DNA from: an uncultured Lachnospiraceae bacterium
GTDB lineage: Bacteria > Bacillota > Clostridia > Lachnospirales > Lachnospiraceae
DNA: 64,000 nt
Assembly: GCA_910589105.1 (NCBI GenBank)
Contig: CAJUST010000001.1
Location: forward strand, 62,001 to 126,000
Direction of reading: 5' to 3'
In this document: in pieces, positions 43,841 through 52,719 of the stretch
How positions within the stretch are numbered: the first letter of the stretch is position 1
Layout of the letters: each line of letters opens with the position of its first letter
The notes under the pieces: generated by a model
Database searches by the model: none
What the model saw: the letters and a program-made list of their open reading frames with translations, nothing else
Told to the model about the DNA's origin: nothing
Made by a program: the position numbers and the translations under genes

Positions 43841-44902
43841 TTGAGTATATTGGATTTTTACCGGGATAAAACTGTTTTAGTCACGGGCCATACCGGATTT
43901 AAAGGAAGCTGGCTGTGCGTGATGCTTCAAATAGCAGGCGCAAATGTAGTGGGTTATGCGTTAAAGCCGGAAAGGGAATCACTGTATGCGTTATCAAAAG
44001 CGGGCGGGCAGATGGAGTCCGTTGAAGGAGATATCCGTGATTTGAAACATTTAAAGTCTGTATTCCGGCAATATCAGCCAGAGCTTGTATTCCATTTAGC
44101 GGCGCAGCCTATTGTACGGACAAGTTATGAAGATCCTGTTTTTACTTATGAAACAAACGTAATGGGAACTGTCAATTTGTTAGAGAGCGTAAGAACAGTT
44201 TCAAGCGTTGCTGCAGTTTTAAATGTCACAACCGATAAAGTTTATGAAAACAGGGAATGGGAGTGGGGCTACCGTGAAACAGATCCGTTAGACGGATATG
44301 ATCCTTACTCAAACAGCAAATCCTGTTCGGAATTGGTAACGCACAGCTACAAGAAATCTTTTTTCGGTTCCATGGGAACCGCAGTTTCTACGGCAAGGGC
44401 AGGAAATGTCATTGGCGGAGGGGATTTTGCGAAAGACCGGATTATTCCGGACTGCATACGGGCGGCAATGGAAGGGAAAGAAATTGTAATCCGCAACCCA
44501 TACTCGATACGTCCGTTCCAGCATGTGTTAGAGCCGCTTGGCGCCTATTTAATGATTATGGAACAGCAGGCGCGCTTTCCGGAAAAACAGGGATATTATA
44601 ATGTGGGGCCGGAGGAAGGAGACTGCATTACAGTAGGCGCATTAGCGGATTTGTTTTGTGAAGAATGGAAAGACGGCGCATCTTGGAAAAATATTTGTGA
44701 CGAAGGCCCTCACGAAGCGGCCTATTTAAAACTGGACTGTTCTCACATAAAACATAACATCGGCTGGAAACCCCGCTGGAATATCCAAAAGGCAGTGGAA
44801 AAAACGGTGGAATGGACAAAGGCATACCAGTCGCATGGAGACGTCAGGGCGTGTATGGAACGCCAGATTCATGAATTTTACAAAGGAAGAACAGCGATAT
44901 GA
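43841..44902 (+). CDS. rfbG: CDP-glucose 4,6-dehydratase
   Basis: 353 residues from TTG 43841 with AAAGGAGGG upstream. VLVTGHTGFKGSWL is the RfbG-type NAD loop (HTGFKG is specific to CDP-glucose dehydratases), HLAAQPIVRTSYEDP follows, and YDPYSNSKSCSEL includes the YxxxK pair. It makes CDP-4-keto-6-deoxyglucose. The stop overlaps the rfbF ATG (44899) in ATGA. Confidence 0.94.
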   Translation: MSILDFYRDKTVLVTGHTGFKGSWLCVMLQIAGANVVGYALKPERESLYALSKAGGQMESVEGDIRDLKHLKSVFRQYQPELVFHLAAQPIVRTSYEDPVFTYETNVMGTVNLLESVRTVSSVAAVLNVTTDKVYENREWEWGYRETDPLDGYDPYSNSKSCSELVTHSYKKSFFGSMGTAVSTARAGNVIGGGDFAKDRIIPDCIRAAMEGKEIVIRNPYSIRPFQHVLEPLGAYLMIMEQQARFPEKQGYYNVGPEEGDCITVGALADLFCEEWKDGASWKNICDEGPHEAAYLKLDCSHIKHNIGWKPRWNIQKAVEKTVEWTKAYQSHGDVRACMERQIHEFYKGRTAI

Positions 44903-45672
44903 AAGTAGTCATTTTAGCGGGCGGAAAAGGGACGAGAATCAGTGAGGAGTCAAGGCTGCGTCCAAAACCAATGGTGGAAATTGGCGGAAAACCAATCCTT
45001 TGGCACATTATGCGCCAATATGCCGCATATGGATTTTGCGAGTTTATTATTTGCTGTGGCTATAAAGGGCATATGATAAAAGAATATTTTGTCAATTATT
45101 ACCGGAATAACAGCCAAATCGAAATTAGCCTGAAAAACCAGCAAGCGCAGGTGTTAGTGAAAAACAGCGAGCCATGGAAAGTGACATTGGTGGATACGGG
45201 ACTTGAAACGCTGACCGCCGGCAGGATATTAAAGGTGAGGGACTATATCGGAGACGAGCCGTTTTTTCTGACGTATGGAGACGGCGTGTCCAATGTAAAT
45301 ATCCATGAGTTGTTGAAATTCCATAAGGAGCAAAAGAAAACCGTAACGATATCAACGACACAGCCGGAAGGCAGGTTTGGGGCATTACAGCTCGATGGAT
45401 CGGGGACGCAGATTCTTGGGTTTAAGGAAAAAGCAAGGGCGGATCAAGCTTGGGTCAACATTGGTTTTATGGCGTTAGAGCCGTCCGTTTATCCATATTT
45501 GGGCGATGGAAACGAAATGTTAGAAGCCCTTCCGTTTGAGCGGTTAGCCAGAGACGGACAAATGGCGGCATATAAACATACCGGATTTTGGTCTCCGATG
45601 GACAATATCCATGACAGGGAATATTTGGAAAAACTATGGAACAGCGGCAGTGCGCCTTGGAGGGTAGGATAG
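44899..45672 (+). CDS. rfbF: Glucose-1-phosphate cytidylyltransferase
   Basis: 257 residues. VVILAGGKGTRISEESRLRP is the canonical CTP-binding signature with the GxGTR loop, followed by KPMVEIGGKPILWHIMRQY, LTYGDGVSNVNI and HTGFWSPMDN. It supplies CDP-glucose to RfbG. Translationally coupled to rfbG and 16 bp from rfbH. Confidence 0.94.
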   Translation: MKVVILAGGKGTRISEESRLRPKPMVEIGGKPILWHIMRQYAAYGFCEFIICCGYKGHMIKEYFVNYYRNNSQIEISLKNQQAQVLVKNSEPWKVTLVDTGLETLTAGRILKVRDYIGDEPFFLTYGDGVSNVNIHELLKFHKEQKKTVTISTTQPEGRFGALQLDGSGTQILGFKEKARADQAWVNIGFMALEPSVYPYLGDGNEMLEALPFERLARDGQMAAYKHTGFWSPMDNIHDREYLEKLWNSGSAPWRVG

Positions 45673-45688
45673 AAAGGATAGGGGTATT

Positions 45689-47032
45689 ATGTTTGAACAG
45701 AAAACAGAAGCAGAGGCAAGGGAAGAAATTCTTACAATGGTGACAGAGTATTGCAAAACATTTCATATGACCCAAAAGGAATATCAGGAAGGAGACAGGA
45801 TTTCGTATGCCTCCCGCGTATATGATGAAGCGGAAATGTGGAATCTTGCAGACAGCGCATTGGAATTTTGGCTGACTTCCGGCAGGTATACCGAGCGGTT
45901 TGAAAAAGAATTCGCAGAGTATATCGGCGTATCTTACTGTTCTCTCGTTAATTCCGGCTCGTCCGCGAATCTGCTTGCGTTTATGGCTCTTACGTCTCCG
46001 TTATTAAAAGAAAGGCGCATATGCCGCGGCGATGAAATTATTACGGTGGCGGCAGGATTCCCGACGACGGTCACGCCCTATCTGCAATATGGCGCAGTCC
46101 CTGTTTTTTTGGATTTAACGGTTCCGCAGTATAATATCGATACGGAACAATTAGAGCGGGCATTGTCAGATAAGACAAAGGCAGTGATGATTGCGCATAC
46201 ACTTGGGAATCCATTTGATTTAAAAACGGTAAAAGAATTTTGTGAGAAACATACGCTATGGCTGATAGAGGACAACTGCGATGCGCTGGGAAGCGAATAT
46301 TGTTTGGATGGAGTTTGGAAAAAAACAGGCAGTGTGGGGGATATAGGAACCAGCAGTTTTTACCCGCCGCATCATATGACGATGGGGGAAGGCGGGGCGG
46401 TTTATACTGACAACCCGCTTTTACATAAAATTATCCGTTCGATGCGCGATTGGGGGCGGGATTGTATGTGCCCGTCCGGTCAGGATAATCTATGTGGGCA
46501 TCGGTTTGATAAACAGTATGGCGAATTGCCATTAGGCTATGACCATAAATATGTATATTCCCATTTTGGCTATAATTTAAAAGCGACTGATATGCAGGCG
46601 GCAATCGGCTGCGCCCAGCTTCAAAAACTGCCGGAATTTACGAAACAAAGGAGAGCAAATTTTAAGCGGTTAAAGGAGCGGTTATCGGATTTGCAGGATA
46701 AACTGATTTTGCCGGAAGCGTGTCCGGATTCAAACCCGTCATGGTTTGGTTTTTTAATTACCTGTAAAGAAGGCGTGGATAAAAATCAAATCGTTTCTTA
46801 TTTAGAAGAACATGGCGTACAGACCAGAATGTTATTTTCCGGAAACTTAACGAAACAGCCTTGTTTTGATGAATTGCGTAAGTCAAAAGAGGGCTACCGG
46901 ATTGTGGATACGCTGAAACAGACAGACATTATTATGGAAAGAAGTTTTTGGATTGGCGTATATCCCGGAATGACGGATAAGAAGATTGACGCTATGGCAA
47001 AACTGTTAAAGGAAGCGGTGGCGTCCATTTGA
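45689..47032 (+). CDS. rfbH: CDP-4-keto-6-deoxy-D-glucose-3-dehydrase
   Basis: 447 residues, typical for RfbH/DdhC. SLVNSGSSANLLAFMAL, IEDNCDALGSEY and FYPPHHMTMGEGGAV are seen; the second His stands where aminotransferases have the PLP Lys, the hallmark of this PMP-dependent dehydrase. Cys residues near 257-265 (CMCPSGQDNLCGH) fit the [2Fe-2S] site. It makes the 3-deoxy step with an iron-sulfur reductase partner (DdhD), which is not in the window. Confidence 0.93.
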   Translation: MFEQKTEAEAREEILTMVTEYCKTFHMTQKEYQEGDRISYASRVYDEAEMWNLADSALEFWLTSGRYTERFEKEFAEYIGVSYCSLVNSGSSANLLAFMALTSPLLKERRICRGDEIITVAAGFPTTVTPYLQYGAVPVFLDLTVPQYNIDTEQLERALSDKTKAVMIAHTLGNPFDLKTVKEFCEKHTLWLIEDNCDALGSEYCLDGVWKKTGSVGDIGTSSFYPPHHMTMGEGGAVYTDNPLLHKIIRSMRDWGRDCMCPSGQDNLCGHRFDKQYGELPLGYDHKYVYSHFGYNLKATDMQAAIGCAQLQKLPEFTKQRRANFKRLKERLSDLQDKLILPEACPDSNPSWFGFLITCKEGVDKNQIVSYLEEHGVQTRMLFSGNLTKQPCFDELRKSKEGYRIVDTLKQTDIIMERSFWIGVYPGMTDKKIDAMAKLLKEAVASI

Positions 47033-47072
47033 CAGGCATTCTATCCATAGGCGGGAAGGAATTAAAAGAAAA

Positions 47073-47732
47073 ATGAATGATATTATCCTAATCGGCTCTG
47101 GAGGCTGTATGCGGGAGCTGGTCTGGCAGATACAGCAGTTGAACGGGGAATGCCGTGTATGGAATATTTTAGGCTATGTTGACAAAGCCGATCGGTCCGG
47201 CGTTTCCGACATAAAAGTTTCCGGCCAGAGCATTCCCTATCTTGGCGGAGATGACTTCCTTTTACGCCGGACCGAACAGACGAATGCCGCTATATGTGTC
47301 GGGAATCCTTCCTTACGGAAAAAAATTGCCAAGAACATACAGAAAAACCCGCATATCTGTTTTCCTAATTTAATTTTAGGCAATGTAAAAATCTGCTCTG
47401 ACGTACAAATCGGGAAAGGCTGTATTATCAGTATGGACGCCCGTATTTCTACGAATGTTGCATTGGGGGATTTTGTTTTTTTAAATATGGGAAGCGGGAT
47501 CTGCCATGACGGAAAAATTGGAAATTATGTCACATTAAGCCCAGATGTGCGTCTTGCCGGAAACGTAACCGTGGAAGAAGGCTGTGACATTGGCATGGGA
47601 GCAAAGATTATACAGGGCAGGCATATCGGTGCAAATGCAGTGATCGGGGCAGGAAGCGTCGTCATCACTGACATAGCGGCTGGCTGCATGGCGGCCGGCG
47701 CGCCGGCAAAGGAGAAGAAGAAAAAAATATGA
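47073..47732 (+). CDS. NeuD/PglD-family sugar acetyltransferase (LegH candidate)
   Basis: 219 residues. The N-terminal domain ILIGSGGCMRELVWQI binds nucleotide-sugar as in PglD. The C-terminal hexapeptide repeats (VQIGKGCIISMDARISTNV, IGNYVTLSPDVRLAGN, IGAGSVV) form the left-handed helix. In legionaminic loci this enzyme N-acetylates the LegC amine (LegH); NeuD O-acetylation of the finished acid is the alternative. The stop overlaps the legI ATG. Confidence 0.8.
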   Translation: MNDIILIGSGGCMRELVWQIQQLNGECRVWNILGYVDKADRSGVSDIKVSGQSIPYLGGDDFLLRRTEQTNAAICVGNPSLRKKIAKNIQKNPHICFPNLILGNVKICSDVQIGKGCIISMDARISTNVALGDFVFLNMGSGICHDGKIGNYVTLSPDVRLAGNVTVEEGCDIGMGAKIIQGRHIGANAVIGAGSVVITDIAAGCMAAGAPAKEKKKKI

Positions 47733-48718
47733 GCGTCACTATTATCGCCGAAGCAGGCGTAAACCATAATGGCAGTTTCACGCTTGCGAAGAAAATGGCA
47801 AAAGCCGCAAAAGATTCCGGAGCGGATTATGTCAAGTTCCAAACATTTAAACCGGAAAATTTAGTTTCAAAATATGCCGCAAAAGCTGATTACCAAAAAG
47901 CATCTGGCAGTCAGGACGAAAACCAGTTGCAAATGTTAAAAAAGCTTGCCTTAACGGAACAGGATTTTTTGGCATTAAAGCGGTACTGTGAAAGCATCGG
48001 GATCGGATTTTTGTCTACACCGTTTGATTTGGACAGCATAGAATTTCTAGATACCATAGGCATGGATTTCTGGAAATTGCCGTCTGGGGAAATTACAAAT
48101 TATCTTTATTTAGAAAAAATTGCAAAGACGAAGAAAAAAATCGTTTTGTCCACGGGCATGTGTGAGATTTCAGAAATTCGGGACGCTATAACTGTTTTGA
48201 ATAAAAACGGCGCAGCGGATCTTACGCTTTTGCATTGCAATACGGAATACCCGACGCCTTTTGCAGACGTAAATTTGCTCGCTATGCATCATTTAAAACG
48301 GGAATTTCAAATGCCTGTCGGATATTCTGACCATACGATTGGCATTGAAGTCCCCATTGCCGCCGCCGCGCTTGGCGCAGTTGTAATAGAAAAGCATTTT
48401 ACGCTTGACAGAAATATGGAAGGCCCGGATCAGAAAGCCAGCTTAGAGACCAAAGGGCTTCGTCAAATGATACGCGCAATCCGCAATATAGAACGCAGCA
48501 TGGGCGATGGTTATAAACGCCGCTCGCCTTCCGAAGAAAAAAACCTTGCCGCCGCCAGAAAAAGTCTTGTCGCAAAACGCGCGATCCGCAAAGGAGAGCT
48601 TTTTACAGCGGAGAACCTGACTGCAAAACGTCCGGGAAATGGGATAAGCCCGATGAAATGGAACGAAGTTTTAGGCATGGCGGCCGAAAAAGATTATGAG
48701 GTGGACGAACTGATATGA
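47729..48718 (+). CDS. legI: Legionaminic/N-acetylneuraminic acid synthase
   Basis: 329 residues of NeuB family. IIAEAGVNHNGSFTLAKKM, YVKFQTFKPENLVSKYA, FLSTPFDLDSIEFLD, LHCNTEYPTP and GYSDHTIG match; the C-terminal SAF domain starts near KSLVAKRAIRKGELF. Condenses 2,4-diacetamido-2,4,6-trideoxymannose (Leg) with phosphoenolpyruvate. The neighbours ptmE-legB-legC favour Leg over Neu5Ac. ATGA couplings on both sides. Confidence 0.9.
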   Translation: MSVTIIAEAGVNHNGSFTLAKKMAKAAKDSGADYVKFQTFKPENLVSKYAAKADYQKASGSQDENQLQMLKKLALTEQDFLALKRYCESIGIGFLSTPFDLDSIEFLDTIGMDFWKLPSGEITNYLYLEKIAKTKKKIVLSTGMCEISEIRDAITVLNKNGAADLTLLHCNTEYPTPFADVNLLAMHHLKREFQMPVGYSDHTIGIEVPIAAAALGAVVIEKHFTLDRNMEGPDQKASLETKGLRQMIRAIRNIERSMGDGYKRRSPSEEKNLAAARKSLVAKRAIRKGELFTAENLTAKRPGNGISPMKWNEVLGMAAEKDYEVDELI

Positions 48719-49866
48719 AAAAAATTGCAGTGGTTACAGCGACGCGGGCAGAATATGGGATCTTGCGGCCTTTACTGGAACGTTTGGAAAAAGAGCCGGA
48801 ATTTCAGCTTTTACTTTATGTAACGGGAACCCATCTGGTTTCCCAATACGGAAATACACAGACAGAAATAGAAGCTGACGGCATAGCGGTTCACAGAAAA
48901 ATCCCAATCTTAGAAAGCGGGAACACGCCATATGCGGTGTCCCTGACAATGGCAAACGCAATCCGTGGATTTGCGGATGCGTTTGCGCAGGATAAACCCG
49001 ATTTTTTAGTGGTCTTAGGAGATCGTACAGAATTGCTTGGGATATGCAGCGCGGCTATGAACGAACGAATCCCAATCGCCCATCTGCATGGCGGGGAATT
49101 GACCGAAGGGGCTGTAGACGATTGCGTCCGCCATGCCGTCACGAAAATGAGTTACCTGCATTTTGCGGCGGCGGAGCCTTACCGGCAGCGGATTATCCAG
49201 ATGGGGGAAGCGCCGGAACGCGTATTTAACGTTGGCGCGCTTGGCGTGGAAAATACATTAAACGTTCCGCTTTTCAGCCGTGAAGAACTTTGTGAAGAAA
49301 TCGGGATTCCTGCTAATCTCAGGTATGCAGTCGTTACCTTTCACCCAGTTACATTAGAAGCGGAATGCGCCGTTGAACAGACGAAAGCATTGTTAGATGC
49401 GATTCAGGAAGAAAACCAATTTTTCTATCTGATTACAAAAGCGAACGCAGACGTCGGCGGTGAAATAGTCAATACATTGTGTGAACAGTTCGCAAAACAA
49501 AACAGCCATGTGAAACTGACTGCTTCGCTTGGCATGAAGCGTTATTTAAGCGCAGTCAAATACAGCGCATTCGTACTGGGCAATTCATCAAGTGGAATTA
49601 TTGAAGCTCCCGCGCTTGGCGCGCCTGCCGTCAACATTGGGAACCGCCAGAAAGGAAGGCTTATGGCGGATACTGTAATTTCCTGTGGAAATACAAAAGA
49701 TGAAATAGCGGCCGCTATGAAAAAAGCCATTCGGACGGAACGGAAAAAATCCATTCTCTATGGAAGCGGGGGAACTTCTGAGAAAATAATAAAAACGCTT
49801 AAAGAAGTGTTACAGGGCGGGAACATAAATCTGGAAAAACAGTTTTACGATTGGAGAATGAAATGA
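48715..49866 (+). CDS. legG: Hydrolysing UDP/GDP-diNAcBac 2-epimerase
   Basis: 383 residues of NeuC type. VVTATRAEYGILRPLL is the N-terminal signature; VLGDRTELLG, LHGGELTEGAVDD (catalytic acids) and LGNSSSGIIEAPALG are the other NeuC blocks. In the Leg route it epimerises and hydrolyses the nucleotide-diNAcBac. Coupled by ATGA to legI and legF. Confidence 0.9.
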   Translation: MKKIAVVTATRAEYGILRPLLERLEKEPEFQLLLYVTGTHLVSQYGNTQTEIEADGIAVHRKIPILESGNTPYAVSLTMANAIRGFADAFAQDKPDFLVVLGDRTELLGICSAAMNERIPIAHLHGGELTEGAVDDCVRHAVTKMSYLHFAAAEPYRQRIIQMGEAPERVFNVGALGVENTLNVPLFSREELCEEIGIPANLRYAVVTFHPVTLEAECAVEQTKALLDAIQEENQFFYLITKANADVGGEIVNTLCEQFAKQNSHVKLTASLGMKRYLSAVKYSAFVLGNSSSGIIEAPALGAPAVNIGNRQKGRLMADTVISCGNTKDEIAAAMKKAIRTERKKSILYGSGGTSEKIIKTLKEVLQGGNINLEKQFYDWRMK

Positions 49867-50549
49867 AGCAAATCGCAGTCATTCCGGCAAGAAGCGGCTC
49901 GAAGGGATTGAAAGATAAAAACATTAAAGTCTTAAACGGAAAACCAATGATGGCGTATACCATAGAGGCGGCATTAAACTCCAAATTATTTGACTGCGTC
50001 CACGTTTCTACAGACAGCGCGCAGTACGCTTCCATAGCAAAACAGTATGGCGCAGACGTTCCTTTTTTACGGGATAAGGAGCTGGCAGATTCAAAAGCCA
50101 GCACATGGGACGCCCTTCGGGATGTCATTCAAAAGTATAAAGAAGCAGGGCGGGAATTTGACGCTGTGACGCTGTTACAGCCTACGTCTCCGTTAAGGAG
50201 CGCTGCAGACATTAGGGAAGCGCACTGCATTTTTCAGGAGAAAAACGCTGATTCCGTCGTAAGCGTCTGTCAAATGGAGCACCCAATACAGATTTGCAAT
50301 ACACTTGGAGAAAACGGCTCTCTCTATCAGTTTCTTGACAGCAACCGAATCGGAGCAAGGCAGGATCAGGCTGTTTACTACCGTATCAATGGCGCAATTT
50401 ATATTTTGAAATTATGGATGCTTTTGGAAAAAGAAAATATTTATAATAAAAACTCATACGCATATATTATGAGTAAAGCGCATTCGGTCGATATTGATGA
50501 TTATTTAGATTTTAAATTGGCGGAAATTCTGGCAAAGGAAAATTTCTAA
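49863..50549 (+). CDS. legF: CMP-legionaminic acid synthetase
   Basis: 228 residues from ATG 49863, which overlaps the legG stop in ATGA; TTG 49851 is a less likely start. AVIPARSGSKGLKDKNIK is the CTP-binding signature of NeuA/LegF enzymes, and LLQPTSPLRSAADI the second conserved block. It activates the nonulosonic acid with CTP for transfer by Maf. A sigma-D-like promoter overlaps its end. Confidence 0.9.
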   Translation: MKQIAVIPARSGSKGLKDKNIKVLNGKPMMAYTIEAALNSKLFDCVHVSTDSAQYASIAKQYGADVPFLRDKELADSKASTWDALRDVIQKYKEAGREFDAVTLLQPTSPLRSAADIREAHCIFQEKNADSVVSVCQMEHPIQICNTLGENGSLYQFLDSNRIGARQDQAVYYRINGAIYILKLWMLLEKENIYNKNSYAYIMSKAHSVDIDDYLDFKLAEILAKENF

Positions 50550-50574
50550 GAGAATCGAGCGCGTATGCCGATAT
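50547..50574 (+). promoter_or_regulatory. Sigma-D-like promoter before ptmE
   Basis: TAAG (50547-50550), a 16-bp spacer and a perfect GCCGATAT (50567-50574), 53 bp before ptmE. It would drive ptmE-legB-legC and the small terminal gene from the flagellar sigma factor. Confidence 0.6.
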
Positions 50575-50626
50575 AAAAGGCAGAGACCTATCAGGGAGGA
50601 TATGGAACAAACATGGAGGTTGCCCT

Positions 50627-51700
50627 ATGAATGCAGAAAAATTGATGTCATTTTTAATCTCCCCCGATCATACTGTGGTAGAAGCTATGCAGAAAATCGA
50701 CAGTAACGCGAGGGGAATTTTATTTGCGGCAGATGAGAGCCGGAAATTATTAGGCGTTGTGACGGATGGAGATATCCGCAGATGGCTGATTAAAACGGGA
50801 GAATTAAAAGGTTCTATAGAAAGCGTGATGAACCGCAGCCCGAAAACCATACGTCCGGATAAAGTTTCCGCTTCCAGAGAATACATGGAAAAATTAGTGA
50901 TTACGGCGCTGCCTGTCGTAAACGAAAGCGGGATTATCTGCGATGTTATATTTCGGGAGCCAAAGGAAGGCGGATGCATCAAACGGAAAGGCCATTTGGA
51001 TAGCGTTTCCGTTGTAATTATGGCGGGAGGAAAAGGGACAAGGCTGTATCCTTTTACAAAAATACTTCCGAAACCGCTTATTCCGATCGGGGATATTCCA
51101 ATAATGGAACGTATTATAAATAAATTCCGCGAGTTTGACGTCAAAGATTTCTATGTTACGGTGAATTACAGGAAAAATATGATTAAATCATATTTTTCGG
51201 AAATCAGCTCGGACTATTCGATCTCTTATGTAGAAGAAGACAAGCCGCTTGGAACGGCGGGAAGCCTTGGGCTGATTCCGGCAAATTTTGAAAAACCGTT
51301 TCTGATTACAAATTGCGATATTTTAATCCATGCGGATTATAGCGATATATACCGCCATCACATAGAATCTGGAAATGAACTTACAATAGTAACTGCTTTA
51401 AAAAATATTGTAGTTCCATATGGCGTGATACATTCAGGAGAAAATGGAGGAATCGAGCGGCTTGAAGAAAAGCCGAAGCTTTCTTATTTTGTTAATACCG
51501 GAATGTATATTTTAAATCCGGATATACAACATGAAATTCCGCAAGAAACATTTTTCCATATGACTGATTTGGCGGATAAATTGTTAAAAGAAAACCGGAA
51601 AGTGGGTATGTACCCTATCAGCGAAGATTCCTTTTTGGATATGGGGGAATTTGAGGAAATGCGCCGTATGGAAGAAAAATTAAATATGAAGACGGAATAA
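50627..51700 (+). CDS. ptmE: Glucosamine-1-phosphate guanylyltransferase (PtmE-like) with CBS domains
   Basis: 357 residues. Residues 1-120 are a CBS-domain pair (ARGILFAADES, VVTDGDIRRWL, ALPVVNESG). A nucleotidyltransferase follows from about 125, with MAGGKGTRLYPFTKILPK and LITNCDILIHADY. This CBS-NTP transferase fusion is the Campylobacter PtmE layout, which makes GDP-GlcN for the GDP-linked legionaminic acid route. Position next to legB and legC supports it. Confidence 0.85.
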   Translation: MNAEKLMSFLISPDHTVVEAMQKIDSNARGILFAADESRKLLGVVTDGDIRRWLIKTGELKGSIESVMNRSPKTIRPDKVSASREYMEKLVITALPVVNESGIICDVIFREPKEGGCIKRKGHLDSVSVVIMAGGKGTRLYPFTKILPKPLIPIGDIPIMERIINKFREFDVKDFYVTVNYRKNMIKSYFSEISSDYSISYVEEDKPLGTAGSLGLIPANFEKPFLITNCDILIHADYSDIYRHHIESGNELTIVTALKNIVVPYGVIHSGENGGIERLEEKPKLSYFVNTGMYILNPDIQHEIPQETFFHMTDLADKLLKENRKVGMYPISEDSFLDMGEFEEMRRMEEKLNMKTE

Positions 51701-51726
51701 GCAGGAGGAAAAAGGAGGCATTTAAT

Positions 51727-52707
51727 ATGAAGAAAGCGCTTGTAACAGGTGCGGACGGGTTTATCGGGAGCCATTTGACGGAAAGCCTTTTAGAAAAAGG
51801 CTATCAGGTAAAAGCATTTGTTTATTATAATTCATTTAATAACTGGGGGTGGCTGGATACGCTGCCCAAAGAGAAGTTAAGCCAGATTGAAATTTTTTCA
51901 GGCGACGTCAGAGATCCGAATGGCGTGCGGGAAGCGATGAAAGGCGTAGATTTGGTATTTCATTTAGCAGCGCTTATCGCAATCCCATTTAGCTACCATT
52001 CTCCGGATTCTTATGTGGATACGAATATTAAGGGGACACTAAACGTTTTGCAGGCGGCAAGGGAGCTAAACACGGAGCGTCTGCTTGTCACGTCCACTTC
52101 AGAAGTGTATGGAACTGCGCAGTATGTTCCTATTGACGAAAAGCATCCGTATCAGGGGCAGTCGCCATATTCCGCGACCAAAATTGGGGCAGACCGTCTG
52201 GCAGAGAGTTTTTACCGCAGTTTTAAGCTTCCGGTGACGATTGTGCGCCCATTTAACACATACGGGCCAAGACAGTCTGCAAGAGCGGTGATCCCAACGA
52301 TTATTACCCAGCTTTTGGCGGGGAAAGATGAGATCAAACTGGGTTCTTTGGCCCCGACAAGAGATTTCAACTATGTCAAAGACACTGCGGCAGGCTTTCT
52401 TGCAATCGCTAAATCCCAAAAAACGATCGGCGAAGAAATCAATATAGCGACGCAACAGGAGATTTCCATTGGAGATTTGGCAAACGAAATTATTTCTCAA
52501 ATCCGTCCGTCCGCTAAAATCATTTGCGATGAAGCAAGGCTGCGGCCTGAAAAAAGCGAAGTCAACCGTTTGCTTGGCTCAAATGAAAAAATTATGCGGC
52601 TCACGGACTGGAAACAGCAATACACGTTTGCCCAAGGGATTTCCGAAACCATTGAATGGCTCCGCCATCATATGGATGCTTATAAAACAGATATTTATAA
52701 TGTATAG
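51727..52707 (+). CDS. legB: GDP-N-acetylglucosamine 4,6-dehydratase
   Basis: 326 residues. VTGADGFIGSHLTESLL is the NAD loop; HLAALIAIPFSYHSP, TSTSEVYGTAQYVP and SPYSATKIGADRLAESF (YxxxK) are the characteristic LegB sequences. It forms the 4-keto-6-deoxy intermediate that LegC aminates. Very strong RBS (GGAGGAAAAAGGAGG). Confidence 0.92.
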   Translation: MKKALVTGADGFIGSHLTESLLEKGYQVKAFVYYNSFNNWGWLDTLPKEKLSQIEIFSGDVRDPNGVREAMKGVDLVFHLAALIAIPFSYHSPDSYVDTNIKGTLNVLQAARELNTERLLVTSTSEVYGTAQYVPIDEKHPYQGQSPYSATKIGADRLAESFYRSFKLPVTIVRPFNTYGPRQSARAVIPTIITQLLAGKDEIKLGSLAPTRDFNYVKDTAAGFLAIAKSQKTIGEEINIATQQEISIGDLANEIISQIRPSAKIICDEARLRPEKSEVNRLLGSNEKIMRLTDWKQQYTFAQGISETIEWLRHHMDAYKTDIYNV

Positions 52708-52719
52708 GGGAGAAATGTT

